Below are positions 11,066 through 22,370 of a stretch of DNA of 64,000 bases, one piece after another; position 1 is the stretch's first letter; each line of letters begins with the position of its first letter. The stretch covers positions 1,612,001 to 1,676,000 of the forward strand of contig JAEBUN010000004.1 in assembly GCA_023014365.1 (NCBI GenBank), given 5' to 3'. This DNA comes from Lepiota brunneoincarnata (taxonomy: Eukaryota; Basidiomycota; Agaricomycetes; Agaricales; Agaricaceae). The translations under genes and the position numbers were made by a program. Under the pieces are notes generated by a model. It saw only the letters and a program-made list of their open reading frames with translations. It was not told where the DNA came from and made no database searches.

Positions 11066-12157
11066 GTCAGTCCAAAGGTTCGTTGGGAGATGCCATTAAG
11101 GGTGTGGATGGAAAGGAAAAAGACGAACAAGTTGAAAACCAAGGCAGCTTACTTTCTTAAGGCTGGGGAGCACTGGTCCCTGTGGTAGTCTCTAGGCAAC
11201 CTTGGGGGATGGGTGCTCGCAGGATACCGGAACGACTAGACGCTGCATTATAGTCTACGTGTCAAGCCGACGTGCGAGCGATAGATTCTCCGATGAGCAG
11301 GATGTCGAATCGCCTACAGGCGTTTGGTCACTTGATGTCACACGCCATGGAAGCCTCGTCTATGATTGTCGCCAAAGTCCATGCGATGGGTAAACACTCG
11401 TCCCATTTGGAGTCCTAACCCGTCTGTAAGGGCCCGGCAACATGCCGGCTTACCACCCCCTTCGGAGATGTAACCAATACCAGAAAGCTTAGGAAAGGAC
11501 CAACACTGCTAGAAGATGAGACAGCATGTGCAAGAATTAGGGGTGTGGAGCGACGGTGTGGTAGCTGAACTAGCCAGGAACTACCACCACCGCTCCGGCA
11601 TCTGCCCAAACGGCGAAAAACGAATTCACGAGTTCGAGGTAGTACCTAGCTGGGAAAACCAACGTAGTAGAAGCACTCAAAACGGTCTTCAACGATAGAA
11701 ATAAAAGGATGGCTCCCGAAGTGCCCGACATACAAGAATGGCAAAAGGGAAGTATCACACCGCAGCCTGCGCCTAATGGCGAAGCTCTTCAGGCCAAATT
11801 AGCAGAGTGCCTAATCATTATCGGCCGCATCATACGACCACTATACACACCATGGGGGCAGACCAAGTCCCACACTAAATTAGGATGTGCACTACGCTAG
11901 AAAGGAACAAGTTATAATGCATCGGCTATAGATTATGGATAAATCGGTGGTGGACTACGGAGAGAATGTAGGTCTAAGACATAATGAACAAATAGTAATC
12001 GTCTGGGGTGCAAACGGAGGAGGTGATGCATTGGTATAGCAAGATCGGTGGGTATGCAGCAAGATACGACCCCTTCAGGGAACCGAAAGAGAAATAGTCT
12101 GAAGGGTTTCAAATGCATTACTGGACATACGCAGTCGAGAAACTTACTAGTGTTGGA
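11066..12157. other. Longest gene-free stretch of the window
   Basis: About 1.1 kb upstream of the second surface-protein gene and downstream of the Rab gene. It should hold the surface-protein promoter and may hold a missed first exon. A hydrophobic minus-strand peptide (MSGTSGAILLFLSLK, near 11730) could be a signal peptide, but I cannot connect it by a convincing splice. No repeats or RNA gene seen. Confidence 0.45.
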
Positions 12158-13253
12158 TCAACAGCACTTTGTCCCAGGAATCCAGCTCTTGATCTTCAGT
12201 TTCACGGCCGCTTTGCGACGATGTCCACTAAGGCTCCCGAAACTTAGCCGGCTCGAACTATTGACCCGACGAAGTGCCCTGTCCCCGTAACTGACACCAC
12301 TCCCAGCCTTTTCCGGATCAAGCGCTCCAGATTCGATGGCGAGCAGGATTGCTCGCGCGGCTAGGAGGAAGGGTGCTTCAACATTGTCTCCAGTTAACGA
12401 GGATGCCTCAAGAAAATGAACATCTGCAGAAAATTAGAGATTGGGGATTGGTGGCCGAGTGTTACTGCACGCACCGTTCTCAGCCGCCCATCGGCTGGCT
12501 TCAGCCCATTCAACCTCCCTATCCTCTTCCCTATCTGATTTGTTCCCGACCAGCACGACCACCAAATGAGGACTAGCTAGTGCTCTAGCATCTGCAAGCC
12601 ATCGTCCGAGGTTTGTAAACGATTCACGGCTATAGGAGCATCAGATAGAGGCAATGTGAGTGTAACAAGCAGTTCCTACTTCGTGATATCATAGACCAAA
12701 ATTGCACCAGCAGCTCCTCGATAGTAACTCCGGGTAACGGATCTGCACAATGAGAGATACAGTCACAGTTAAACAGATGGTGAAGGATACCTGAAGCGCT
12801 CCTGCCCAGCTGTGTCCCAAAGCTAAAGAGCTGGTGAGTCAGGGATAAAGCGAGACCGATCTGGGGGAGAGGATCACTCGCCTGTAGTTTAATGCGTTTT
12901 TCACCGAGCTTGACCGTTCGGCTTGAGAACTCTACACCTATTGTGTGCTGGGAGTGGTCCTTAACTTGATACGATTCTCAGCTTCCCACAACATGCGCCA
13001 ACGGTAATCGAAAGGACTGACATGAATTGTGGGTGAAGTGGTGTAAGAGACAGGATTTTCCAGTTCCAGCTTCGCCTGCCCGTGATAACAATATGAGAAG
13101 TCGCTTGCTGGTTAGAGGGATACTAACCAATGATGATGTATTTCATCAGAAAGTCTGCATTCCGTGAGCCATAGCTCGGAAGCCCAGAGTGAAGGACCAA
13201 CCATAGGTTTCTAGCAATTCCGTTGCGTCCGCGTTGTGGTCATTGAATGTCAT
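12158..13253 (-). CDS. Rab4-like small GTPase
   Basis: Vesicle-traffic GTPase of 243 aa from eight exons: 13253-13202, 13154-13128, 13075-13022, 12964-12882, 12822-12791, 12742-12680, 12629-12475 and 12423-12158; the total is an exact multiple of three. All G boxes are present: the P-loop GEAGTGKS, switch I HTIGVEF, DTAGQE with the catalytic Gln, GNKSD and EASS. The start ETYDFLMKYIIIG and NSFKDHSQHTIGVEF fit the Rab4/Rab14 branch, which acts at early and recycling endosomes. It ends in Lys-Cys-Cys, a Rab geranylgeranylation signal. Intron five (12823-12881) begins GC. The extension before the CC end is about 30 residues longer than usual. Confidence 0.9.
12823..12881 (-). other. Likely GC-AG intron in the Rab4-like gene
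   Basis: Minus-strand donor CAG|GCGAGT and acceptor TCTTTAG. Splicing joins KLQ to LWDTAGQE exactly; using the nearby GTGATC instead breaks the frame inside the G3 box. Confidence 0.8.
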
Positions 13254-13383
13254 AGCAGGTCAGGAGCGTAGAAATGAGATACGAGATAGGATAGATATGG
13301 ACCTCAAAGACTCGACTGCCTGTTGAACAGAGCCTCATGTCCATTGCACCAGTGGTCACATGATCAGTATTTATATGTATCCA

Positions 13384-14958
13384 CTACCATCCCTTCCACG
13401 GAACCCAAACGTCAACAATCTTTCGCCCTTCCCCCTCATCCTGATCGACAATGTAGAACCAAGGATAGGCCTATTGTCACAGAATTGGTATCGGTCTGTA
13501 CCCATAAACTTGAACGTACCGCCGCGATCAGGCAAGCATGTTGACCCACGACCTCTATCACGCTTCCAATTTCGAGCCTGTCCTTCTCTTCGAGTTTCTT
13601 TTCCATTTGTGTTAGGATCCCATGCTCCTGCGATATGCGCGAAAGCTGCCAAGATCTTCCTAGCACCTCACCATAACCACCCGATGGACCAGTATCCTTG
13701 CTAAATGCTATGGCACCAGCATCGACAAGGGCTTCGTCTCCTCCATCCTGTCCACGCCCGGGGTAGTAGGAAATTACAGTGGTTCTAACCTTCTGTGAGA
13801 TTTGAGCGCTATCTATCAAGGTTGTATGCCGTTGCTGCAAGTCCAACATAGGATAGTTTCCTGTGCATCTTTAGGAAAAGACTTGCCGGCGAACTATTCG
13901 CCCCATACCTGCATGTAGCTCCAGACTTCCGTGGAGCAATTTTGAAAGTATATGTCGAGTATGTGCGCTTGCCGCATGTGCCGTTGGTGTGGAACCAACC
14001 GAGAGCACAAAGGGCTGTGAATGGTGTGCGGGCTCCGGGTTTTTGGCGAGCTCTTCCAGTGCAATCTGTGCCGCCGCGTTCACGGTTTGGACCTCACTCG
14101 ACAAGAAAGACGAGGCTTCGAGTATAGACGTTGAGCCGTAGGAATTTCCGGCGTGGCCATAAAATCCATGTAGAGAAATGGCAGGGGATCTCAGAAGTTT
14201 CTCCAAGAGGTCATGGAACTCTTGGGACTCCGGCCGAAGGCCTGCCCGGCTGAGAGTGGAGGAATGTGAGTTTCAATTGTGTAGATCCGCCCTTTGGACT
14301 GACTTCTGACCACTATGAACCTTCACAAAGACAGACCATCTTCTGGGCTTATCACTTGGCCTTTCAAAGTTCTCCAGGTATTTGACCTGTTCCGGATGAT
14401 CGACGAGAAGTCGTACTGTTCCTCCCTGAGGTTCAATCTCCCGCCAAAGATTAGACAGGTCAGCTATCTTATCAACCCCGACGGGCAAGCCATATAAAAT
14501 CTATATACCTCTCGTCATCCATATCTTTTTCTTTTTCTATTGCCACTTTACTTACGTCTGTTACTGTCCCATCTTCTACCAGGCCAGCATGGAAAACCGC
14601 CCACGCCTCCAGTACTGTCGATACCACTACTGCATGCGAGCGGCCCTTTTCAGTAATGAGTTGCAACCGTGTTCCCTCGGCAGTCTGAGGCATTGTCCAT
14701 GTTCGAACTTGCGGCATTGTAAGTTGGTGTACGTACTTTGTGTGTTTTGAGGTGAGCCCTGAAGGTTGCACCCCATTCTTGGGATCTCTCCTGCATCTTG
14801 GCACAGTTCTGGGCGAACACACATCGGTCAATTATCAAGGCTGGGGTTCTGATGCCGTCCAGTGGTTTTCCAACAAACTCGGTCCTAAGGCCGTTGGTAT
14901 CCGGTCTCTGTAACAAATGATACGGAGTAGTGCTCTGGGAAACCATGCAGGCGTCCAT
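13384..14958 (-). CDS. DSD1: D-serine dehydratase (DSD1-type, PLP and zinc dependent)
   Basis: Converts D-serine to pyruvate and ammonia. It belongs to the fold-III (alanine-racemase-like) PLP enzymes. Six exons, 14958-14737, 14684-14556, 14500-14304, 14249-13909, 13860-13520 and 13470-13384, sum to 438 aa with no frame conflict. Seen: RTPALIIDR at the start of the barrel, RAHLKTHK with the PLP lysine, RRWSVFVKV, SLHGFYGHAGNSY, VISYYPGRG, and near the end the zinc-ligand region VGQHAC, with a terminal AYPWFYIVDQ. The start is the ATG at 14958; 14946 is also possible. Only 154 bp separate it from the divergent MFS carrier gene, so the two probably share a promoter. The enzyme probably detoxifies or uses D-serine. 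Confidence 0.9.
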
Positions 14959-15112
14959 TGACAACCAAGGGAGCCACGTGGGTCACTCCAAAAGGGATTG
15001 CAAGTGGTTGTTACCACAGCTAGCCGAAATCAACCGTCTTTGTCGTGAGTAAACGCAGGCTCGACTCGAAACTATTTTTGACACGGGTGGGGAAGACGAC
15101 GGAAGGGGCTTG
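14959..15112. promoter_or_regulatory. Shared divergent promoter region, D-serine dehydratase / MFS carrier
   Basis: 154 bp separate the two start codons on opposite strands, so both promoters must lie within or very near this segment. I could not assign a specific factor site. Inferred from gene layout alone. Confidence 0.5.
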
Positions 15113-17731
15113 ATGAGCCTTGGAGCCCTGGAATCCAACATCCAACGCTTGTTGGACTCAAACCACCAGCTTACCGGTTCCTCGCAAGCCAAAGACCCGC
15201 ACATGGCTACAATGCTGAAAAACCCCTCGATAGCCGAGAGCGTTTCTCGGGACAACAAATCCACAAGCACCCACAAGGAGCATGAAGCTCTGCCGAGTCC
15301 GAGAGAGGAATACACGCAAGCTGAAGAGCGAAAGCTGACCCGCAAATATGACATTTGCTTGTTAGCTCCTCTGGCGTTCATGTAGCTCAATTCTTCCCTG
15401 CTGGGCATTATCTCGCTTTCTGATGTCGATCATCCCAGGTACTTGTGCAATGCTCTTGATAAAGGTAATGTTGCCAACGCCAAAACAGCCGGATGGGACA
15501 AAGTGAGTCAATTCATGCGAGGCAAGGTCGTATTGTTTGAAGGGCTCTTATTGCATAGGATATCCACTTGACCGGCAATCAAGTACGCCGTTAGCATCTT
15601 CCCCTTCTGTTTCCAGCTGTTTATCTTCTATTCAGTACTACATATTGGTCATGGTGTTTTACGTGTGTAGACTTACTTCACTCTCCGGGATGCAGTCTCA
15701 TGGTGATTTCTTAGGTTCCTTTCTGTCTGTTAGTTGGTTCAAAGCACCTTATCATGCCACAACAATCATTGACAAACAAAATAGCTTTGGTACTCCGATA
15801 GCGATCCTCGCGAAGCGCTTTTCGGCGGCTCGTGTGCTGCCGATCATGATGATGGGCTTTGTTAGTCGCTGCCTTATTTTACCTTCATCTTGAAATTTTA
15901 AGCAGTCTTTCCAGGGCTCTATGTCAGTACCACTCAAACTGCATGGAATTGATCCTGTAACGAAGTTTGGATATTAGGTCTCTCCTCTCAAGTGTAGCTC
16001 GGAGTTTCTCTCGTGAGTAAAGCTCTCGCCGGGTACAGTACAATGATCAGGCACTCATAAAACACAAAGAGGTTTTCGCCATACGCTTTTTCCTCGGGAT
16101 CTTTGAAGCCGCTATGTTACCCGGAGTCCTCTTCTACTTGTCGACGTTTTATAAGAGAAACGAACTCGCCTCGAGACTGGGCATCTTTTATGGTAAAAAT
16201 ACGCTGGATTTGGATTTCCACATGTAGCTAACAATACTTCCTAGCCGCATCAGCCATCTCGGGAGCATTTTCAGGTAGCTTAGGAGCCTGAATTCCGGGC
16301 AGTATGATTTACACATTACCAGGTCTCATTGCATTCGGGGTTTTCCACATCGGGCATTCCAAATACAAGGGTTGGCAGTTTCTTTTCTGGATTGAAGGTA
16401 TTCATCACTGCACGACCTTTTCATAGACCACTTGGTTGATCGTTTTGTAGGTGCCTGCACCGTCATATTTGCCGTTTTCGCCTTTTTCTGGCTTCCTAGG
16501 TCCCCATCCACCTGGTGGTATCTCGATGCCCGTGAAAAAGAAATAGCACGAATGCGAATACTCACCGATTCTTCAGTGACAGTCGACGAGAAGCTCAGCA
16601 TCCGTGACGGTTTCCGCCCTCTCACGAGTCCCATGTACTGGTACGTGGATCTAGACTCCGAGAGTGTCCCTTCGGTGTTCCCATAACAAGTCCACCAGGC
16701 TCTGGGCATTGATTAACATTACTTTCGGTGTCCCTTTGACGAGTGTCAATAATTTCCTGCCACAAATTGTCGCTAGTCTCGGGTACTCTACTGTTAAAAC
16801 CAATCTCTTCACGGTCGCACCGAATATTGTCGGGGCGGTAACTCTGGTTATGTTCACCTTTTCCTCGGACCATTTCCGAGAACGCTCGATTCATATGTGG
16901 GTCGTTCCTCTGGTCGTTTGCTCTACAACTCGTCCTGACACCAAAAATAGATGTATCCCACTCTTGATTGCGCTGATTGGTTTCATCATCCTCGGCACTA
17001 TTGACGTGGTCAAACAACGAGCGGTCGCTTACTTTGCGTGCTTCCTCCTGACAATGGGCGCAAGTATTTGGTTTCTTTCCCCGGCGTTAGTCAACTAAAT
17101 TGATACCAAAGGTCTTCGCACCCGCGGTCCTTGTGAGCACCTGGTAGAACAGTCCACACGACAAAATTGTAGTGTTATGCTGATCTTGGAGAAAGGTATT
17201 CCAATAATACACCTCAAGAATCCAGACGCGCCATTATCGCAGGCATCATGAGTAAGCTCAATCATGCATCCTGTAGTATACTAACTGATAAGTGCCCTGG
17301 CCTGGTAAAGTCGCTATTGCAAACTCCGCTGGTTTAGTGTCGACAAATGTATTCCGAGCTCAAGATGAACCGAAATACCTACCAGGTATGATCTAAAGCT
17401 GCTCTCTGTCCGAACCGTACCTGATTCGGTCCTTAAACAGCACTTATAACGTCTGGTAAGATATGACGGAATACCCTTGTTGGTCTGCAATTAACGTGTC
17501 CACAGCTGTATGTGGGGCAGTCTGTTTCATTCTAGTTTTAGGGCAAGTGATATCTCGGGCCCTACCTTGGGCGTGCACTGACGTACTGGTCACCTCAGTT
17601 TGGGCATCTGGATGCGGCTGGAGAATAGAAGAAGGAATCAACTGCAGAGTGTCAACATCAAGGCGCAAGACGTCAAGACAGAAGAGTTAGCGGCTGGGCC
17701 AGACTCTCCACTGTTCCGTTACATGTATTAA
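15113..17731 (+). CDS. MFS anion:cation symporter, DAL5/allantoate-permease type
   Basis: Twelve-helix plasma-membrane carrier of the ACS family (imports small carboxylates, ureides or amino-acid derivatives). Many small exons hide the frame, but the pieces line up in order: EERKLTRKYDICLLAPLAF, LCNALDKGNVANAKTAG, DIHLTGNQY, FGTPIAILAKRFSAARVLP, a block with FYLSTFYKRNELASRLGIFY, FWIEGACTV, SVNNFLPQIVASLGYS, FIILGTID, SRRAIIAGIM, ANSAGLVSTNVFRAQDEP and a cytoplasmic end GPDSPLFRYMY. One exon (15715-15728) is only 14 nt. In-frame stops at first sight, such as the TAG at 15383, fall inside introns. The substrate is not readable; the head-to-head D-serine dehydratase suggests an amino-acid-like one. 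Exon joins in the middle are approximate. Confidence 0.8.
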
Positions 17732-18118
17732 CCCGTCAAGGGAATCAATTTCGGCTGATGGGAGCAGTCAGTAAGGCCGAAGCGGTAAGGCGTTCACGAA
17801 AATACGTAGTAATAGGAACGTAAAAATCAATGAGCATTCGCGCCCCCTGCATTGGTTTTCTTAGTCTAACACAGATTTCAGGATACGGGCAAGACATCGT
17901 CCAACAAACAGCAATAATGAAACCTGCCTATACGTTCTGAGCCATTGATGTGGCGTTGAAAATCCCCCAAAGTGCGGCGTAATCTGCGTAAATAATGAGG
18001 GTGTGATAAAGCATACGATACGATTTGAGGCTAGGAAGAGGCATGGTCTGCTCAAGACGAAAGTTCAGTAATGCGAGAAATGTTATCGGCACAAGTGGAT
18101 CCCTGGTGGGTTGATGTT
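17732..18118. other. Convergent intergenic spacer
   Basis: Between the MFS stop and the stop of the RBM39-like gene on the other strand. No supported open frame, repeat or RNA gene seen. Confidence 0.5.
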
Positions 18119-20374
18119 TACTGATGGGCTTGCATAATAGCGTCAGAAATGAAAACAGCCGAAACCTGTCGACCCCCAAACCACCGTCCATTAAGGCCTT
18201 GGATGGCTTTCTTGGCAGATTCGATGGAGTCGAACTTGACATAAATTTCTCCCTGGGGATGGATTAGAAGGACTACGTATGTGATGAAAGCACAAGATTG
18301 CTCACCTGAGAGTCTCTTTCAACTTTGATTGCGTTGACCTTGCCGTATTTGCCTTCGCATTCGCTCTTGACGTCATCGCACAAGTCCTTGTCCCAGTCTT
18401 TCTCCGTTTCCCTAGAATTTGTATTGTTTATATGCACTTGTAACTTGTGATAAAATACCCACTCATCAGGATCAAACATATCCTTGAGGAGAACAGAGCG
18501 GGATTGCATTGATTGTGGTATGTTGGGTTTTTGGCTGAGGCGTGTTATTTTGGCATGGGTTCCCCAGAGGAAGCGACTTACACTGGTTCAGGTCGAGGTA
18601 CAGGCTGATCAGTCCTAGCAAGTTTTTGCATTAGTGCTTGGCGTGATGCAGCGTTCAAATTACCGCCTATATGCACCGTAAATGACTTATTGTTGTTCAG
18701 ATAGACGAGTTGCTTACCCCCGGATTCATCGAGTGAGTCTTGCTGGGTGTATTTTGCTGTCCCTTTTTCATGGACAGTATTGACACGGAGCTGTGGTAGT
18801 AACCTCTTAGCCGAGGAAACGAGGTCAAGGTGTGGAACTTACAGTACGACCAGCCAGCTCAAATCCTTCCATTTGTTGAAGCGCCATCCTCGCGTCTTCA
18901 GCCCTCTTGTACCTGAAGCTCATGTGAGATTAAGTTCTTCGTGTGAGAGTAAAATACCAACTGAACAAAAGCGTATCCCTTGCTTCGGCCCGTCATGGGA
19001 TCCCTATGTAGATCAACAAACTCCAATTCACCGAAAACTTCGAAGACCTGTTTTATATCTGACTCCGTAAGATTGAAGTGAAGGGAGCCAACGTAGAGAC
19101 TGTCGATTTTGTCAGCACAAAAATATAGCATTAAAATGCACATATCATTACATTGCTCCATGAGGTGCGCTAACGCCTGGGGGCAAGTTGAGACTTCTAT
19201 ACCAAAAAATAAGTGTGGTATCAGGAGCAAAGTGCAAAGACGTACCCATCACCAGCATGGGTTTTGTTCCTTTCGGCTTCTGTTAGCTGTACCATGATAG
19301 GTAGGCCCATGACGACAGTTCCAGACAATGCGATAGCTTTCTCTACATGATCAATTGCCCGGAACTCAACGTATCCAATACTATATGCATATTGTGTTAG
19401 AGAACTGAAGTATAGAAAGGTGTGATACCTGCAAACGCACCCCTTGGACCTGCGAGACAGTCTATCCGTCACGATTCTGGCATCCATGACGGTGCCTTCG
19501 CCAAGCTTGTCTTCGAAGAAATAGCCTAAGTCTCGAGCTGTCAATCGAGCTGCAAGTTGAGACACAAATACTGAGCGCGCTTCGGAATCGTCTTCTTTAG
19601 GTTCATCAGGATTATAGTCTTCCCCTGCATCGTAAGTTGGAGAAAGGCGCCTATCACAAGATAAACATGAATAAATGAGCCAAGAGGCAGAAGACGCACC
19701 TGGTGGGAGGCAATGGACTCCTTGTATGGTGATGATGGTCTCCTAAATCATCATCATCCGCAGCAGAATGCCTGCCCTCTCTACGTCGGTGATCCCGATC
19801 TTTTCGATATTTGGATGGATCGTCGAATTCATCCCGCGGATCGAGGGGAGTCCTGCCTCCGGGTTTTCGGTCGAGGGAACGGTCCTTGTGACTCGAACGA
19901 GGACTGTCTTTGTCATCGATATCCTCGTCAGGTTTCCTCCTCTTCGTTCGCTCCTCACCCTCTACCTCCTCGTTTTCGTCGCGCTTGCGCCTTCGGTCCT
20001 TTTCACGGTCCTCTCTTTCCCGGTCACGATCCCTATCACGGTCCCGGTGACGGCTATGACCCCCTCCACTGCGGTGGGATCTATCGCCTTCCCGGTCGCG
20101 GCGTCTCTCTCTCTCGCGATCCCTATCCCTATGTCGTTCTCGGGACCGGTCACGGTATTCTCTGCTACGACTCCTCCTTCTGTCGTAATCACCACGGTCC
20201 CTACGCCTGTCTCTCTTTTCTCGTTCCCTCGAAGTTGAGCGCTGGGACCGCCTCGTTCTCAAGGTATCGGTAGAATGCCTGGAAATGTGGCTTCAGGAAA
20301 TAGTTGTTAAGATTTCTGAGGTCAACTTACGATCTCTGCTTGGGCGATTTATCAAGTTCCATTGGCGACGCCAT
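18119..20374 (-). CDS. RBM39/CAPER-type splicing factor
   Basis: Nuclear pre-mRNA splicing protein with an RS-like arm and three RRMs, the layout of human RBM39 and the U2AF large-subunit-related family. The first exon (20374-20331) encodes MASPMELDKSPKQRS. The second (20278-19700) is about 190 residues of Arg/Asp/Ser/Glu repeats, then Arg/Lys. RRM1 has SVFVSQLAARLT and the RNP1 SKGIGYVEF, obtained with a GTGCGT donor at 19440. RRM2 has LYVGSLHFNLTE and SKGYAFVQY. A short linker with QKLARTDQPVPRPEP follows. RRM3 is the UHM-like type with EGKYGKVNAIKVERD and GEIYVKFDS, ending SDAIMQAHQ. These fungal proteins probably recruit U2 components through the third RRM; this is inferred from family. 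Confidence 0.88.
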
Positions 20375-20541
20375 TGTGATTGGGGTAGCTCAACAGCTTA
20401 TAAGAAGGCTGAGAGAAAAAGTGGAAGGCTGGACGTTGTTCCTGTTTGCACCCATACGCACGTGCTCTCGGCATTTCCCAACTTCATGAATATGACTATG
20501 TACTGTACATGCAACGTGTGGCTAGCCGAAGAATAGAAAAA

Positions 20542-22077
20542 CTACTGCAGCAGACTAGCCAGACGAGCTCGTACCCGCTTCTCTGCCTGAGCAAGTGCAG
20601 TCTCTTCTGTACGACGATACAACTCGTTCAAGGGGTTTCCCTCCCCTTCCTTCTCGAGGTCATCCTCCAACTGAGAAAACTCGCTGGAGAATTTGCCGCT
20701 GAGGATCTGTTCCAATCATTATTGAGACAACAAGAGATTGTACACATATCGTCGTCAGAAGCTGACCTGATTATAAAGTATGTCTTCGAAGTGACTCCTT
20801 GCTGCAGCTCCGTCCAGGGCCAATGCTCCGCTTAATTGACCAAATTGCGATACGGTCGAGTGGTGCTTGAGCTGGAGCAGATGAAGCACTATACCATTAA
20901 TATATCACCAGCTACCACGTACCTGAGTAATGAAAACCTTCTTCTGCAGCACGTTCAAATATTTCCGCTGGTTCTTTGGACATCCACCTTTTGTGCTGAT
21001 CAATTCCACGAGTCCCAGCTCAGTATAAAAGCCTGCTCACATTTCATAGCACAACGCTTCATCCGAGCACCCAGCCTTCTGAAGCACGTTGAAAGCTTCT
21101 CTATGAAAACACGAGCGAGTTAACACACACACCCCCCCTTGTGGATCGCGAATCGGAGTGTTCCCACCTGAAAAGCATGATGATGTTCGGCCAAAGTGCC
21201 TGCTCTGTGGCGTTTTTTAGGTGTAGCCTCAGGAATAGGACAAAATGCGTACCTGCGAGTAGATCCATCATTGTTTCTTCACGGGCAGAGGAGGCGATTG
21301 CTCCTGCCTTAGTTGCGCCAATCACCCTCGATACCGCAAGCGCGATCGCGAGCGCGCTACCCGACCCATCTTGTTCGACGGATACGAAGCAAGGGAATCC
21401 CTTTCCCTTCTGATACAAAGAGCGCACTGAAGAGCCAATCATCCTGCCCAGTGCCGTTATATACCCAGCTGTTTCCCTGATGGATCGGTGGGCTTACCTG
21501 GGAGCAACCATAACAACATTGTGAGTAGGCTTGAACTGCAACAACTTGAAGAGGACGTTATATCCGCTAGCAACGACGACAGTGGCGTTCTCTTTCAAGC
21601 GAGGTGCAAAGCTACTGTTAAACACCCCGGGTTGTGCTTGGTCAGGAATAAGGAGGAATAAGACTGGGAACAATGAGCTTTATTGGAGGGACTGGAAATG
21701 CAATCGTGAGACCACTTACCATCAGCACGCGAAGCGGCAACCTCGAAATTGTTTTCGACAATGAATCCTTTAACTCTGGCATCTTCTGCATAGGAGTCCT
21801 CTCTGTTCGCAATCAAGATCTTGTCATTGGGGATTCCCGAATCTCTCAGGTTCTGAGCTTGAGCTGCCCCTTGGTTCCCGTATCTGCGGAAAAGTTATTA
21901 GCCTCGAAGAATGAAGCCCAACGTCAAGGGTTGTGTAATACCCTAAGAACACTATCTGCTTCCCATCGAGGAGCCCAACGTCCGCGTCCGAGTCATAGTA
22001 GCTAGAAAGCCAAAGATAAATTTAAGCGTGTTTAAGTTGAGGCGAGGCTAGGCCGCTCACATCTTCGCTGAAGGCAT
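20542..22077 (-). CDS. Divergent ketol-acid-reductoisomerase-like protein
   Basis: NAD(P)-binding oxidoreductase-like protein of roughly 350 aa, close in length to short bacterial (class I) KARI, with no mitochondrial presequence. It begins MPSAKIYYDSDADVGLLDGK, then the dinucleotide motif GYGNQGAAQAQNLRDSG. The KARI fold is traceable to the C-terminal helical domain: LLIPDQAQPGVF, REETMMDLLAEQ with the metal-binding Asp and Glu, YEMWMSKEPAEIFERAAEEG, and HHSTVSQYG with the conserved Ser. Two hallmarks are changed. The usual HGFN is SGYN, so the active-site His is lost. The usual PKGPG is PRMIG. A normal role in branched-chain amino acid synthesis is therefore doubtful. It is head-to-head with the L-rhamnose dehydrogenase gene. 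The first exon is only 17 nt. Confidence 0.75.
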
Positions 22078-22370
22078 GGTAGGGTCGACACCGTTTGCAA
22101 GGCAAAGTCAATCCCACAGTATGGCCCCCGAGTTATAACGCCCTCCTGACCTGCACGAAACAGAATTCCGCTTCAAAACACACACGAGATAACCTGTCAA
22201 GGTCATGAGGATCACAGGGCTCTGAGAACGGGTTGTTCGGAAGCCCGTGGTTTCCTTTCGCCGTTCCTAGGTCAGAATCTGATAGCTACTGACACTTCTT
22301 TCCCCGTACGCGCCTGTATATCTAGCCCCTAGTAACGGGGACTCGGAAATGCCTGAAAGCCTCAAAATCC

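Noticed and set aside
10957..11142. Minus-strand peptide starting MVFNLFVFFLSIHTLNG as a signal peptide
   Set aside because: The stretch has intron features (GTAAGC donor upstream, CTGAC branch site, TTTCAG end), has no usable donor of its own, and its frame does not join the Ser/Thr-rich ectodomain.
15113..17731. MFS gene as a pseudogene because of many in-frame stops
   Set aside because: Each stop falls inside a short GT-AG intron. Spliced blocks follow the family order from N- to C-terminus.
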